From contig NZ_CP007032.1 of NCBI RefSeq assembly GCF_000231405.2, positions 1,054,001-1,118,000 of the forward strand: a DNA stretch of 64,000 nucleotides, written 5' to 3'. Positions 26,843 through 36,100 of this stretch are shown here, in pieces (positions within the stretch are counted from its first letter, which is position 1; each line of letters begins with the position of its first letter). Below the pieces are notes generated by a model. That model did not search any database and was not told the DNA's origin. It saw only the letters and a list, made by a program, of their open reading frames with translations. The DNA is from Desulfitobacterium metallireducens DSM 15288. Lineage in GTDB: Bacteria > Bacillota > Desulfitobacteriia > Desulfitobacteriales > Desulfitobacteriaceae. Both the position numbers and the translations under genes were made by a program.

Positions 26843-29482
26843 ATGCCAAAAATCCTAATTCTTGATGGAAACAGCCTAGCTAATCGGGCTTTTTATGCAT
26901 TACCCATGCTGACCACGACCGATGGTAAGCCAACGAATGTTTTACATGGATTCATGACCATGCTTCTTCGACTTCTTGCGGAGCAAAAACCGGATTATTG
27001 GGTCGTTGCTTTTGATAAAACCAAAGCCACTGTTCGCATCGAGCAGTATGCGGAGTATAAAGGGACTCGAAAAGAAACGCCCGAAGCGTTAAAACCTCAG
27101 TTTGACTACTTGAAAGAAGTACTTACTGCTTTTGCTGTACCGTATATTGAATGTGCGGGGTATGAAGGGGATGATCTAATTGCGACCGTGACCACGCTTG
27201 CGGAAGTACGTGACTGGGAGGTTCAGATCTACACCGGAGATCGGGATGCACTTCAACTTATTTCACCAAAAACGACTGTTTTTTTAACGCGTAAAGGGAT
27301 CAGTGAAGTGGATGCTTACAATGAAGAAGCGCTTTATGAGAAGTACAAACTCCGTCCTGCTCAAGTCATTGACCTAAAAGGACTGATGGGAGATGCTTCC
27401 GACAATATTCCGGGTGTACCTGGAGTCGGGGAGAAAACTGCGCTGAAACTGCTTGGAGAATTTGAGACGATTGAAAATGTATTGACTAATATCGAGAAGG
27501 TCTCAGGGAAGAAGCTTCAGGAAAAGCTTAGTACTTATACTAATCAGGCTCTTTTGAGTAAAAAGCTAGCGACAATGTTACATGAAGTACCGCTAGAAAT
27601 GGATTTAGATACTTTTATTTATAAGCGCCCAGAGGAGACTACCTTCGCGGCAATTCTTGATAAATATACGTTGAAAAGTGTGGCACGAATTTGGCAACAA
27701 CATCATGCGGAAGGCACGAAACCCAAGAATCAAACGAGTGGAGTTGAAAAAGCTGTAACGAACGATACTCTTACGCCTTGGCTAGTTAAAACCTTAGGCA
27801 CTAAGGAATGGCTCCAACAGATTGAGGACTGGCGTAAAGCGAAAGCTCCTGTTACGCTTGCGTACCGGATAACTCCTGGAAACCCTCACTGGAGTCAAAT
27901 CCGTGAATGGGGAATTGCTGCTCAGGGAGAATCGTTTAGCTTAATTTGGGAGGAGGCTGATTCTTCAGTCAAACGAGATTGGATATCCTTCTTAGAAGAC
28001 CCGGATGCCTCTAAGGTAGTTGGTGAAGGAAAAACTCTTTATAGTGTATTATTGAATGAAGATATTACATTAAGAGGTGTTAGTCTCGATTTAAGCTTGG
28101 CCGCTTACTTAATTAATCCTACTCATAATAAGTTTGAAGCGGTAGAATTGGTGCGTGAATATGCACCAGGATATCCTGATTTTGGGAGCACTGCGGAGGA
28201 AGCGTCTCTTCTCGCGCAAGTTTCGAGTCGTTATACGGAAACGCTCAATGAACTTGGTTTGGTTGCTCTCCTACACGAAGTCGAGGAACCGGTAAGCATG
28301 GTCTTGGCTCAAATCGAGAGAGTCGGTATTGGTGTGGATGCAAAGCAATTGGAGACTTTTGGTCAGGAGCTAACCTGGGAACTGCAACATCTCGAACAGG
28401 AAATCTATGCGTTAGCCGGAGAAACGTTTAATCTCAATTCTCCGCATCAGCTGGGACATATTCTTTTTGAGGCCCTAGGATTACCCCCGGTTAAAAAGAC
28501 AAAAACCGGTTATTCTACTGACGCAGAAACGCTGGAGGAATTGCGATTATCTCACCCGATCGTTGATAACGTACTCAATTATCGACAATTAAGTAAGTTG
28601 ATGTCCACTTATGTGAATGGCTTGCTGGGACAAATTCGGGAGGGAAAAATTCATACCACCTTCCAGCAGACGGTGACCGCTACAGGACGGTTATCGAGCA
28701 CGGAACCCAATCTTCAGAATATCCCGATTCGACTGGAACAAGGCCGTCTGTTGCGTAAGGTTTTCCAAGCGCCACACAAGGATTGGGTCTTGCTTTCGGC
28801 CGATTATTCCCAGATTGAGCTCCGGATTTTAGCGCATTATTCCAAGGACGAAGTCCTTTCAGAATCGTTTGCACTGAATCAAGACGTGCATACCCGGACG
28901 GCTTCGGAAGTTTTTGGGGTCCCTATGGATCAAGTGACAAAAGACATGCGACGAAAAGCAAAAGCGGTCAATTTTGGCCTTGTGTATGGCTTAACGGAGT
29001 TTGGACTTTCTCGTGATTTAGGAATTCCGCGGAAAGAATCAAAGTATTATATTGAGAAGTATTTTGAACGGTATGCTGGAGTAAAACGATATTTAGCCGA
29101 GATTGTTCTTCAAGCGAAAGAATATGGAGAAGTTCGGACGCTGATGAATCGGCTCAGGAGAATTCCTGAATTGCGTCATCCCAATAGGAATCAGCGCCAG
29201 TTTGGGGAGAGAATTGCGATGAATACTCCAATTCAAGGAACGGCTGCTGATATCATGAAACTTGCAATGCTTAACGTGGCGCAAGCTTTAGAGCCTTATC
29301 AAGCAGATGTTCTGTTGCAAGTCCATGACGAACTCGTGGTTCAGGTTGCCCCTGCGGAACTGGAACGGGTTGCAAAAATCGTTCAAGAGGAAATGGAGAA
29401 TGCTTTCCCACTTTCTGTACCCTTAACCGTTGATTGCAAGACAGGACCGAACTGGTATGAAATGATGTCCCTTGTTCTCTAA
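26843..29482 (+). CDS. polA: DNA polymerase I
   Basis: This 879-residue A-family polymerase serves Okazaki-fragment processing and repair. Residues 1-290 form the 5' nuclease (GYEGDDLIATV, GDRDALQL, GLMGDASDNIPGV). The 3'-5' exonuclease-like region (about 310-470) lacks the DxE metal motif and looks inactive, as in Geobacillus Pol I. The polymerase has motif A DYSQIELRILAH near 653, the O helix RRKAKAVNFGLVYG near 700 and motif C QVHDELVV near 825. AAAGGGG precedes the ATG. It leads the polA-mutM-coaE neighbourhood typical of Firmicutes. Confidence 0.97.
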   Translation: MPKILILDGNSLANRAFYALPMLTTTDGKPTNVLHGFMTMLLRLLAEQKPDYWVVAFDKTKATVRIEQYAEYKGTRKETPEALKPQFDYLKEVLTAFAVPYIECAGYEGDDLIATVTTLAEVRDWEVQIYTGDRDALQLISPKTTVFLTRKGISEVDAYNEEALYEKYKLRPAQVIDLKGLMGDASDNIPGVPGVGEKTALKLLGEFETIENVLTNIEKVSGKKLQEKLSTYTNQALLSKKLATMLHEVPLEMDLDTFIYKRPEETTFAAILDKYTLKSVARIWQQHHAEGTKPKNQTSGVEKAVTNDTLTPWLVKTLGTKEWLQQIEDWRKAKAPVTLAYRITPGNPHWSQIREWGIAAQGESFSLIWEEADSSVKRDWISFLEDPDASKVVGEGKTLYSVLLNEDITLRGVSLDLSLAAYLINPTHNKFEAVELVREYAPGYPDFGSTAEEASLLAQVSSRYTETLNELGLVALLHEVEEPVSMVLAQIERVGIGVDAKQLETFGQELTWELQHLEQEIYALAGETFNLNSPHQLGHILFEALGLPPVKKTKTGYSTDAETLEELRLSHPIVDNVLNYRQLSKLMSTYVNGLLGQIREGKIHTTFQQTVTATGRLSSTEPNLQNIPIRLEQGRLLRKVFQAPHKDWVLLSADYSQIELRILAHYSKDEVLSESFALNQDVHTRTASEVFGVPMDQVTKDMRRKAKAVNFGLVYGLTEFGLSRDLGIPRKESKYYIEKYFERYAGVKRYLAEIVLQAKEYGEVRTLMNRLRRIPELRHPNRNQRQFGERIAMNTPIQGTAADIMKLAMLNVAQALEPYQADVLLQVHDELVVQVAPAELERVAKIVQEEMENAFPLSVPLTVDCKTGPNWYEMMSLVL

Positions 29483-29527
29483 GAAACATGCTTAAATATT
29501 TTTTACTTAAAAGTGAGGCGAACTGTT

Positions 29528-30349
29528 ATGCCAGAATTACCCGAAGTCGAAACGATTCGCCGAACACTTTGTCAACACATCCTGCAACAAACGATTGAAG
29601 ATGTTCTGATTCGTTGGCCTGGAGCGGTTAAGGGATGGGACATATTCCCGTTTGAGCAGGGTGTCAAAGGACGTCGTATTCTGAGTGTAGATCGTCGAGG
29701 TAAGTATCTCTTGTTCCATTTGGATGAAGATTGGTCTCTTCTTGCGCATATGAGGATGACGGGACGGTTGAACTTTTATGGTGAGCTTCGAGAGCCTGAA
29801 AAGCATACCCATGTGGTATTTAAGTTATCCAATGGAGAACTGCATTTCACCGATACACGTAAATTCGGAAGAATCATGCTCGTCCCGACCCAGGAATGTT
29901 CGCAACATCCGTCGATATGTATCCTCGGGCCTGAGCCGCTGGAAGAAGATTTTACCCCCCAAGTGCTTGGTGAGCGCTTAAAGAAAAGAAGTGTGGCTTT
30001 GAAAATCGCCTTGCTTGATCAAAAGGTAGTTGCCGGGTTAGGTAATATTTATGTGGATGAATCGTTATTCCGGGCTAAGCTATCCCCAGAGCGTGCAGCC
30101 AATTCCTTATCACGCAAGGAGCTTAAGGCTTTACATGCGGCTATTCGTATAGTACTCCAAGCCGGAATTGATGCTCAAGGGACCTCGTTCCGCGATTATC
30201 GAGATGCCAATGGGGAAAAGGGGAACTTTCAAAGGGCACTCCAGGTATATGGACGCGGTGGGGAGAAGTGTACCCATTGTGGAAGCTCACTGGTTAGGAT
30301 ACGTTTAGGTGGGCGAACGACTGTTTTTTGCACACATTGCCAAAAGTAG
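29528..30349 (+). CDS. mutM: Formamidopyrimidine-DNA glycosylase (Fpg/MutM)
   Basis: This enzyme removes 8-oxoguanine and FaPy bases and cleaves the AP site. The 273-residue protein starts MPELPEVETI, where Pro2 is the catalytic nucleophile, so ATG 29528 must be the start. An upstream in-frame start at 29513 would bury Pro2. RRGKYLLF carries the catalytic lysine region, GLGNIYVDESLF is the helix-two-turn-helix, and CTHCG and CTHCQK form the C-terminal zinc finger. It sits 45 bases after polA. Confidence 0.96.
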   Translation: MPELPEVETIRRTLCQHILQQTIEDVLIRWPGAVKGWDIFPFEQGVKGRRILSVDRRGKYLLFHLDEDWSLLAHMRMTGRLNFYGELREPEKHTHVVFKLSNGELHFTDTRKFGRIMLVPTQECSQHPSICILGPEPLEEDFTPQVLGERLKKRSVALKIALLDQKVVAGLGNIYVDESLFRAKLSPERAANSLSRKELKALHAAIRIVLQAGIDAQGTSFRDYRDANGEKGNFQRALQVYGRGGEKCTHCGSSLVRIRLGGRTTVFCTHCQK

Positions 30350-30386
30350 AAGCGTAAATTGAAAGAAGCGAGGAGTTTATTCGAAC

Positions 30387-32258
30387 ATGAGTATACTTTA
30401 CTGCCGGAATTGTGGAGTGGATATTTCAGGTGAACCTCTTTTCCGGCAAGTGACGTTTGGAATAGAACCGGGTGATAAAATCGGTCTTGTGGGACCGAAT
30501 GGTGCCGGTAAGACAACCTTATTGCGGGCCTGTCTGGGGGAACTACGCTTAGAAAGCGGACAGGTTCAAATCACGGGAACGTATGGCTATCTTCCCCAAA
30601 ATCCGATGCTTGCCGAAACAGGGACTGTTTGGGAAAGCATGTTAGAAGAGCGTTCCGAAATTATCCAGATGCGGGAGCAACTAAGGACACTTGAAGAACG
30701 GATGGCTGAAGCTCCTGAGGAGAAAGTATTTGAACAATATAGTACGCTGACGGAGAGTTATGAACGTTCGGGAGGATATGCGTTAGAAGCTCAGATTCGG
30801 AAGATCCTTTCCGGTCTAGGATTAGAGAAAGAAATCCAAACTCCAGTGGCTCGTTTAAGCGGTGGACAAAAAACACGCTTGGCGTTAAGTAAACTTTTAC
30901 TGAGCGGACCAGAGCTTTTAGTGTTGGATGAACCGACAAACCATCTTGATATGGAAGCACTCGAATGGCTAGAGAGTTTTCTGCACGGGTATGCGGGAGC
31001 AATCCTTGTGGTCTCCCATGATCGCTATTTCTTGGATCACGTGGCTCAGAAAATTCTTCATCTTGAAAGTGGAAGTCTAAAAACGTATCCAGGAAATTAT
31101 TCCGAATACGAGCTACAGCGAGCGGTTGAAGAGACGACGCTTGCTCGAGAGGTAGAAAAGCTGAGTAAAAAGATTAGCCGTCTTGAAGAATATATCCGTC
31201 GGAACAAAGCAGGTGTTAATGCCCGGCAAGCTCGGGGGCGAGAGATTCAGTTAAACAAGCTTAAGCCGATCCAAACTGGGAAGTCATCAACAGAGGTGCA
31301 TTTTAATTTACAAACGGGGAAACGGAGTGGCGATAAGGTTCTCATGCTGGAAAAGGTCGGAATCCGTTTTTCGGAACGGACGCTTTTCAGGGATGTTGAC
31401 TTAGACTTACGCCGAGGAGATCGAGTGGCCCTTTTAGGTAAAAACGGGGTTGGCAAGACGAGTCTGCTCAAGGCGATCTCACGAAAAGTTACCTACCAAG
31501 GCGAAATCCGTCTTGGAGCCAATGTACAACTGGGGTATTATTCTCAGGAGCATGAAGATCTGCACTTGAAGGGGACTATTATTGATGAGATCCGCGGGGA
31601 TTCTGCGCTGAAAGATCCGGAGATTCGCAGCCTCTTAGCCCGTTTTGGATTTACGGGAGAAGAAGTCTTTAAACTGGTGAGCGTTTTAAGTGGAGGGGAG
31701 AAGAGTCGACTCGAACTTGCTAAGCTATTTTTAGCGCAGGGCAATCTTCTCCTTTTGGACGAGCCGACAAATCACTTGGACACGCAGATGCGCGATGTGT
31801 TAGAAGAAGCTTTGGCTGATTATGAAGGGACGTTGTTCATCGTTTCTCATGATCGCTATTTTTTAGATAGAGTGGTCAACAAAATTGCGCATTTAACTCC
31901 ATCCGGTCTGCAGGTTTATGAAGGAGATTATAGTGATTATAAAGCTCAAGTTCAGGAGGAGGTCATGGAAGTTTCTGTAACCGCTAATGCTAGAAATTCT
32001 GCGATGACGCTAGCGCCTGGATCTGAAAGAGGAATTCGGGATCGCGAGCTTCAAAAAAAGCTGAAACGTGTTCAGAGTCTTGAAAAACAGATTGTTGAAA
32101 TTGAAGATCAGTTGCAGGAAATTGAGAGTAAGCTTGCTCAGACCGTATCTAATTATGAACGGGCGATGGAATTGCAGCAGGAATATGACACTGTGAAAGA
32201 GAATCTAGATTCAACGATGATAGAATGGTTGGAACTTTCAGAGGGGTTAACTAACTGA
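30387..32258 (+). CDS. ABC-F family ATPase
   Basis: This 623-residue soluble protein has two ABC domains and no membrane segment. Walker A motifs are GPNGAGKTTL near 36 and GKNGVGKTSL near 350. The signatures are LSGGQKTRLALSK and LSGGEKSRLELAK, and both Walker B sites read LVLDEPTNHLD or LLLDEPTNHLD. A charged linker (residues about 240-300) joins the domains, and a C-terminal coiled coil (about 560-623) follows. ABC-F proteins act on ribosomes as translation factors or antibiotic-protection factors; the subfamily cannot be told by eye. Confidence 0.92.
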   Translation: MSILYCRNCGVDISGEPLFRQVTFGIEPGDKIGLVGPNGAGKTTLLRACLGELRLESGQVQITGTYGYLPQNPMLAETGTVWESMLEERSEIIQMREQLRTLEERMAEAPEEKVFEQYSTLTESYERSGGYALEAQIRKILSGLGLEKEIQTPVARLSGGQKTRLALSKLLLSGPELLVLDEPTNHLDMEALEWLESFLHGYAGAILVVSHDRYFLDHVAQKILHLESGSLKTYPGNYSEYELQRAVEETTLAREVEKLSKKISRLEEYIRRNKAGVNARQARGREIQLNKLKPIQTGKSSTEVHFNLQTGKRSGDKVLMLEKVGIRFSERTLFRDVDLDLRRGDRVALLGKNGVGKTSLLKAISRKVTYQGEIRLGANVQLGYYSQEHEDLHLKGTIIDEIRGDSALKDPEIRSLLARFGFTGEEVFKLVSVLSGGEKSRLELAKLFLAQGNLLLLDEPTNHLDTQMRDVLEEALADYEGTLFIVSHDRYFLDRVVNKIAHLTPSGLQVYEGDYSDYKAQVQEEVMEVSVTANARNSAMTLAPGSERGIRDRELQKKLKRVQSLEKQIVEIEDQLQEIESKLAQTVSNYERAMELQQEYDTVKENLDSTMIEWLELSEGLTN

Positions 32259-32327
32259 ACAGGTAGGAAAAGCACTCTCCCGAGCCGTACCCCATATATT
32301 ATCCTAACCGTAAAAAGGGGGATGATT

Positions 32328-32987
32328 ATGGGGATCGCGATAATGTTTGCTATCGCTTTAAGCCTGGATGGATTCGGAGTGGGAATGTCATATGGGTTGA
32401 GAAGAATTCGAATTCCATGGGCGTCGATGCTGATGATTGCGTTTTGTACTGTTGTGGCAATGAGCTTGGCCGTTTTATTTGGGGGGTGGTTTGTCCAGTG
32501 GGTTCAATTTCTTCCGCCGAATATGCTGGGAGCTATAATTTTACTTAGCTTAGGAATTTACCAAGTCGTTCGAGCTTTAAGTCAGAAATACGATCCGGAG
32601 GAAGAAGCGATCGAAGTTTCAACCTTTGGAGCAGTGGCTAGAGTCCCTGTTATTAAATTTCAGTTCGAGATCTTAGGGATCGTCATTCAAGTGCTTAGGT
32701 ATCCAGAACAAGCTGACTTGGATGGATCAGGAATAATTACGATTAAGGAAAGTGCGTTACTTGGTACGGCTTTATCCTTGGATGCATTTGCTTCCGGTCT
32801 CGCTATTGGATTTTCATCCGGGATCATTCATTCTTTTCCTGTCATTTTACTGGTGGCACTGACACAGGTATTGATGTTGCGGATTGGTCAGGTCGTGACA
32901 GGATTGGTGCCGAGAGCGATTTTAACACGAATTGGGTTCTTGCCTGGAACGCTACTTATTTTGATTGGATTGGGAAAACTTATATGA
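32328..32987 (+). CDS. ytaF: Sporulation membrane protein YtaF (MntP-like)
   Basis: This 219-residue membrane protein has six hydrophobic segments in two repeats, each with the ALSLDGFGVGMSYG or ALSLDAFASGLAIG motif of the MntP/YtaF family. The loop ADLDGSGIITIKES resembles an EF-hand-like Ca2+ loop. The location between mutM and coaE is as in Bacillus (mutM-ytaF-coaE), which supports the name. AAGGGGG at 32315-32321 fits ATG 32328 better than ATG 32322. A cation-related role in sporulation is suggested by the family. Confidence 0.85.
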   Translation: MGIAIMFAIALSLDGFGVGMSYGLRRIRIPWASMLMIAFCTVVAMSLAVLFGGWFVQWVQFLPPNMLGAIILLSLGIYQVVRALSQKYDPEEEAIEVSTFGAVARVPVIKFQFEILGIVIQVLRYPEQADLDGSGIITIKESALLGTALSLDAFASGLAIGFSSGIIHSFPVILLVALTQVLMLRIGQVVTGLVPRAILTRIGFLPGTLLILIGLGKLI

Positions 32988-32996
32988 GGTGGAAAC

Positions 32997-33602
32997 ATGC
33001 GGGTTATTGGTCTGACAGGAGGAATAGGGAGTGGGAAGTCCTCGGTCGCGAGCTGGCTAAAGGAACACAATATCTCAGTTTTGGATGCGGATCAAACGGT
33101 ACATCAGTTACTGGCAGAGGATCAGACGACGATTTCCCGTGTGGCTCAAACCTTTGGTGATGATATTTTAGATTCGCAGGGAAAGATTGATCGCAAGGGT
33201 TTGGGGGCTAAGATTTTCCGTAATGATGAAGCCCGAAAACGTTTGGAGGGGATTCTACATCCCTTAGTTAGAGGTAAGCTGTTTTCTGATCAAATGGCTC
33301 TGGCTGCAGCTGGGGTAAAGGTATGCGTCTGGGATGTACCCCTTCTTTTTGAAGCGGGTTTTAATACAGCGATGGATGAAGTTTGGGTGGTCTGGGTTTC
33401 TCCTCAGGTCCAACTTGAACGGGTCATGAAGCGTGATTCTTTCACTCGTGCTGAAGCGGAACTTCGAATTTCAGCACAATGGTCCTTAGAGGATAAAACA
33501 AAATTAGCAGATGTTTTGATCGATAACTCGGGAACCTGGGAGAATACAGTGGATCAATTGGAAGAACTTTTGGTTAGAATAAAGGATAGAGTTTCCCTAT
33601 AA
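32997..33602 (+). CDS. coaE: Dephospho-CoA kinase
   Basis: This enzyme catalyses the last step of CoA synthesis, phosphorylation of the ribose 3'-OH of dephospho-CoA. The 201-residue P-loop kinase has GLTGGIGSGKSSVASWL at residues 5-21, LDADQTVHQLL, HPLVRGKL and the lid RVMKRDSFTRAEAELRI. GAGGTGG precedes ATG 32997. It is packed between ytaF and the transglycosylase gene. Confidence 0.96.
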   Translation: MRVIGLTGGIGSGKSSVASWLKEHNISVLDADQTVHQLLAEDQTTISRVAQTFGDDILDSQGKIDRKGLGAKIFRNDEARKRLEGILHPLVRGKLFSDQMALAAAGVKVCVWDVPLLFEAGFNTAMDEVWVVWVSPQVQLERVMKRDSFTRAEAELRISAQWSLEDKTKLADVLIDNSGTWENTVDQLEELLVRIKDRVSL

Positions 33603-33642
33603 AGATAGAGTGTGAATTGATAAAATTGATAGGGAGTTTGAA

Positions 33643-34218
33643 TTGCGAAACAAACGGTCTAGAATTCAAAAACTGAAGAGAAGGTTATTTGTTTTTCTAA
33701 TCTTCATTATAGGGATAGGATCACTGCTACAGATGCCATTGGCTCAGAAGATATTTTACCCTTATCCTTATCGCCCAACTGTTGAAAAGTATGCGCGAGA
33801 GTACGGGGTTGATCCTTACTTAGTGATCGCAGTGATCCGAGCGGAAAGTAGTTTTATGCCGCAGTCGGAGTCTCATAAGGGAGCTTTGGGATTAATGCAA
33901 CTCATGCCAAACACAGCGAGTGATATTGCCGAGAAGATGGATGATAAAAGCTTTACGCAGGAGGAATTAAAGGATCCTGAAAAAAATATTCAGTATGGAA
34001 CGTGGTATCTTGCCAATTTGCAGAAAGAATTTAATAATATTGCCTTGACTGTTGCTGCCTATAATGGAGGAAGAGGGCATGTGAAGGAGTGGATTAGCAC
34101 ACAACAGATAGACCCTAATAATTTACAGATCGCGGATATTCCTTTCCAGGAAACGCGTCAATATGTGCAGCGTGTTTTACAATTTTACGATAAATATAAA
34201 GAACTTTATGGTTATTAA
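33643..34218 (+). CDS. Lytic transglycosylase (SLT domain), membrane-anchored
   Basis: This 191-residue protein has a basic N-terminus, one signal-anchor helix (residues 14-31) and a goose-lysozyme-like SLT domain. The catalytic Glu is in VIRAESSFMPQSES near residue 67. GALGLMQLMP and AAYNGG are the other SLT motifs. It should cleave peptidoglycan glycan strands, forming anhydro-MurNAc, outside the membrane. The start is TTG 33643, with AGGGAG 6 bases upstream. It follows coaE by 40 bases, an order conserved in many Firmicutes. Confidence 0.92.
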   Translation: MRNKRSRIQKLKRRLFVFLIFIIGIGSLLQMPLAQKIFYPYPYRPTVEKYAREYGVDPYLVIAVIRAESSFMPQSESHKGALGLMQLMPNTASDIAEKMDDKSFTQEELKDPEKNIQYGTWYLANLQKEFNNIALTVAAYNGGRGHVKEWISTQQIDPNNLQIADIPFQETRQYVQRVLQFYDKYKELYGY

Positions 34219-34292
34219 ATTCAAGCAAGCCGAGTAGGATAGAGTTTATTGAGGAGAGCATTAGCGGGATATAGAAGAAAGCAGGGAAACAA

Positions 34293-34586
34293 ATGGACGA
34301 AGATATTCTAAAGTATATTGATCCAGAGGAGCAAAATAAGATCCTCACACGTCTAAAAACAGTTAAAGGGCATGTCGCAGCTGTTGAACGAATGGTTGAA
34401 GATGGAAAGAGTTGTGAGGAAGTTCTGCATCAATTGATTGCGATAAAATCCGCAGTTCAAAAGGTTTCAGTGGTTATTGCGCAGCAGTATGCTAATATTT
34501 GTTTGGTAGAAGCGATGGAAAAAGGCGATGATAAGAAGGAAGTCATGAGTAAAGCGGTTGAAACGTTAATGAAATTAAATCAGTAA
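34293..34586 (+). CDS. CsoR/CstR-family (DUF156) repressor, CstR-like ligand set
   Basis: This 97-residue all-alpha repressor belongs to the DUF156 family. Aligned by eye to M. tuberculosis CsoR (Cu ligands C36, H61, C65), the equivalent positions are C41, Y66 and C70. The two Cys keep the exact 29-residue separation, but the copper-binding His is a Tyr. That is the pattern of CstR, which senses persulfide and polysulfide through its two Cys (established for S. aureus). The other family features are RLKTVKGHVAAVERMVEDG and the helix around CEEVLHQLIAIKSAVQKVS. It lies just upstream of the hdr cluster. Candidate operators are listed at 40476, 51810 and 61456. Confidence 0.85.
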   Translation: MDEDILKYIDPEEQNKILTRLKTVKGHVAAVERMVEDGKSCEEVLHQLIAIKSAVQKVSVVIAQQYANICLVEAMEKGDDKKEVMSKAVETLMKLNQ

Positions 34587-34620
34587 CATTAACACCCTAT
34601 AAATAGGTTTCAATTTTAAA

Positions 34621-34646
34621 GGTGCTTCGTAGAAGCATCTTTTTTT
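34621..34646 (+). terminator. Intrinsic terminator after the DUF156 gene
   Basis: GGTGCTTC/GAAGCATC (one G-U pair) with loop GTA is followed by seven T. Confidence 0.85.
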
Positions 34647-34729
34647 ATACCGTTGACTAAGGGATAATAAAGGCATATTTCATAATCAATTGTGTCGAAA
34701 TAAGGGGATAAATAATCTATCAAAACATA

Positions 34730-34758
34730 TTGACGCAGAATTAAAATGGAGTTATATT
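34730..34758 (+). promoter_or_regulatory. Sigma-A-type promoter for the hdr-like cluster
   Basis: TTGACG (34730-34735) and TATATT (34753-34758) are separated by 17 bases, 44 bases before the first small gene of the cluster. Transcription would begin near 34765. Confidence 0.6.
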
Positions 34759-34801
34759 TGAGTCGAACAATCCCAGACCCTTGGGGGAGGGGGTGCAAAA
34801 C

Positions 34802-35056
34802 TTGCTTGAGTGTTCTCATTGTGGTCAATTGATCTCAGAATTCAGACCCAAGTTCTTTATGGTTCTAGAAAAAGTGGATCCTTTACCGCCAAATGTGAAA
34901 GAAATACTATGCCCAAAATGTCAAGGACTCAATTATGCTATCAATTTAAACTACTGTTCTCAGTCGTGCGAATTTTTCAAACCCCTTATTAATCCTATGA
35001 ATCCAGCCCAAATTCTCAACCTAGGTTGCCGTGGGCAATGTATGAAAGACTATTAA
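34802..35056 (+). CDS. Cys-rich small protein upstream of the hdr cluster
   Basis: This 84-residue protein has eight cysteines in pairs: CSHC, CPKC, CSQSC and CRGQC. The first two pairs look like a zinc ribbon (about residues 4-43), and the CxxxC pairs near the C terminus could bind a second metal or an Fe-S centre. I choose TTG 34802 because GGGGGAGGGGG lies about 10 bases upstream; GTG 34793 overlaps that site. A promoter precedes it. I do not recognise the family. Location suggests service to the Hdr-like complex. Confidence 0.65.
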   Translation: MLECSHCGQLISEFRPKFFMVLEKVDPLPPNVKEILCPKCQGLNYAINLNYCSQSCEFFKPLINPMNPAQILNLGCRGQCMKDY

Positions 35057-35134
35057 CGTCTTTCAACTTGTTTATTTCATAAAATAATTTTTTGTGAAGT
35101 TCTTAACTAACCAGATTATTGGGAGGTGGACCTT

Positions 35135-35377
35135 ATGGCTGACAACTATCTAGAAGAGTATGGAAAGGAAACAAGTCAAGATGCTGGTGAACGTACGCTC
35201 AATTACTTTAGCGAACTTTTCAGTATGGAGATGCCTTTGTCTCGAATGATGAAGATGATGCCCGGGATGGTCAAATTCATGATGGCTGGAAAAGACACAC
35301 GAGAAGATTTGATGAGTTTCATGCCTCAAATGATGCCGATGATGAAGCAAGCTATTACGGGTAAGAAAGAGGAATAA
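35135..35377 (+). CDS. Methionine-rich small protein, 80 aa
   Basis: This 80-residue protein starts MADNYLEEYGK and has a middle part packed with Met (SRMMKMMPGMVKFMMAG, then MPQMMPMMK), nearly 20 percent Met overall. It has no Cys, signal peptide or clear membrane helix, although residues 30-50 could be amphipathic. GGGAGGTGG fixes ATG 35135. It lies 12 bases before hdrC1 and so belongs to that operon. The Met-rich part could bind a soft metal or pack against a hydrophobic partner. Function unknown. Confidence 0.7.
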   Translation: MADNYLEEYGKETSQDAGERTLNYFSELFSMEMPLSRMMKMMPGMVKFMMAGKDTREDLMSFMPQMMPMMKQAITGKKEE

Positions 35378-35389
35378 GGGGGGAACACC

Positions 35390-36100
35390 GTGCTCGAAAA
35401 AACCAAGGACTGGAGCGATGATTTTTACGAGAGATGGAAGCCAATTGCAATGGGCTTCGTCAATGAAGCTGAAAAATGCTTACAGTGTGGGAAGTGTACG
35501 GGTCAATGCCCAGCTGCTGCTGTGACGCCGAGTTATAATCCTCGTAAATTGATCCGGGATTTAGTGAATGGCAATATTAAACGGCTCTTATCTAGTGTAG
35601 AACTCTGGCAATGTTTCTTTTGTAGCGGATGTTATTCAACATGTCCAATGGATATAAACTTTCCCTTCTTCATCTTTATGTTGCGGTTAGGTGCGATGAA
35701 TGAAGGCTATGGCTGGGAGGATGTTAAACAACTCGAAGCCTATGCAGAAAAGGATTATTTGAAAACCGGGACCACGGTTTCTTCCTTTGAGAGAAATCCC
35801 TTTGTGGTGGAAACGCTAGGAGATATAGGTGAAATCCGTGAGGCAGCAGGGCTGCCTAGGAAACGCCAAGTCAGCGATCGAGGAATAGCAGAAATTAATA
35901 TGCTATCTGACTTAACCGGGATGACTTCTTTTATGAAGAAAATCGGTGGGGTCGAACTTTTAGATTGCAAGACGTGTACTTCCGAACAGGAGAAAAAGTG
36001 CAAGCATAAACCGATGCCATCACGAGTCGGAAAAATCAAGACCCATTTACGTTTTTATAATTACGGAGAACCGGGAGGGAAAAAGAATGCCGAGGCTTGA
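35390..36100 (+). CDS. HdrC-like 4Fe-4S protein (first copy)
   Basis: This 236-residue heterodisulfide-reductase subunit C homologue has two complete [4Fe-4S] motifs. The first is CLQCGKCTGQCP (C30, C33, C36, C40) and the second is CFFCSGCYSTCP (C75, C78, C81, C85). The C-terminal 100 residues include CKTCTSEQEKKC, an extra Cys group not needed for the clusters. It should pass electrons between the HdrA flavin and the HdrB site. The start is GTG 35390 with GGGGGG upstream. It overlaps hdrB1 by 14 bases. Confidence 0.9.
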   Translation: MLEKTKDWSDDFYERWKPIAMGFVNEAEKCLQCGKCTGQCPAAAVTPSYNPRKLIRDLVNGNIKRLLSSVELWQCFFCSGCYSTCPMDINFPFFIFMLRLGAMNEGYGWEDVKQLEAYAEKDYLKTGTTVSSFERNPFVVETLGDIGEIREAAGLPRKRQVSDRGIAEINMLSDLTGMTSFMKKIGGVELLDCKTCTSEQEKKCKHKPMPSRVGKIKTHLRFYNYGEPGGKKNAEA

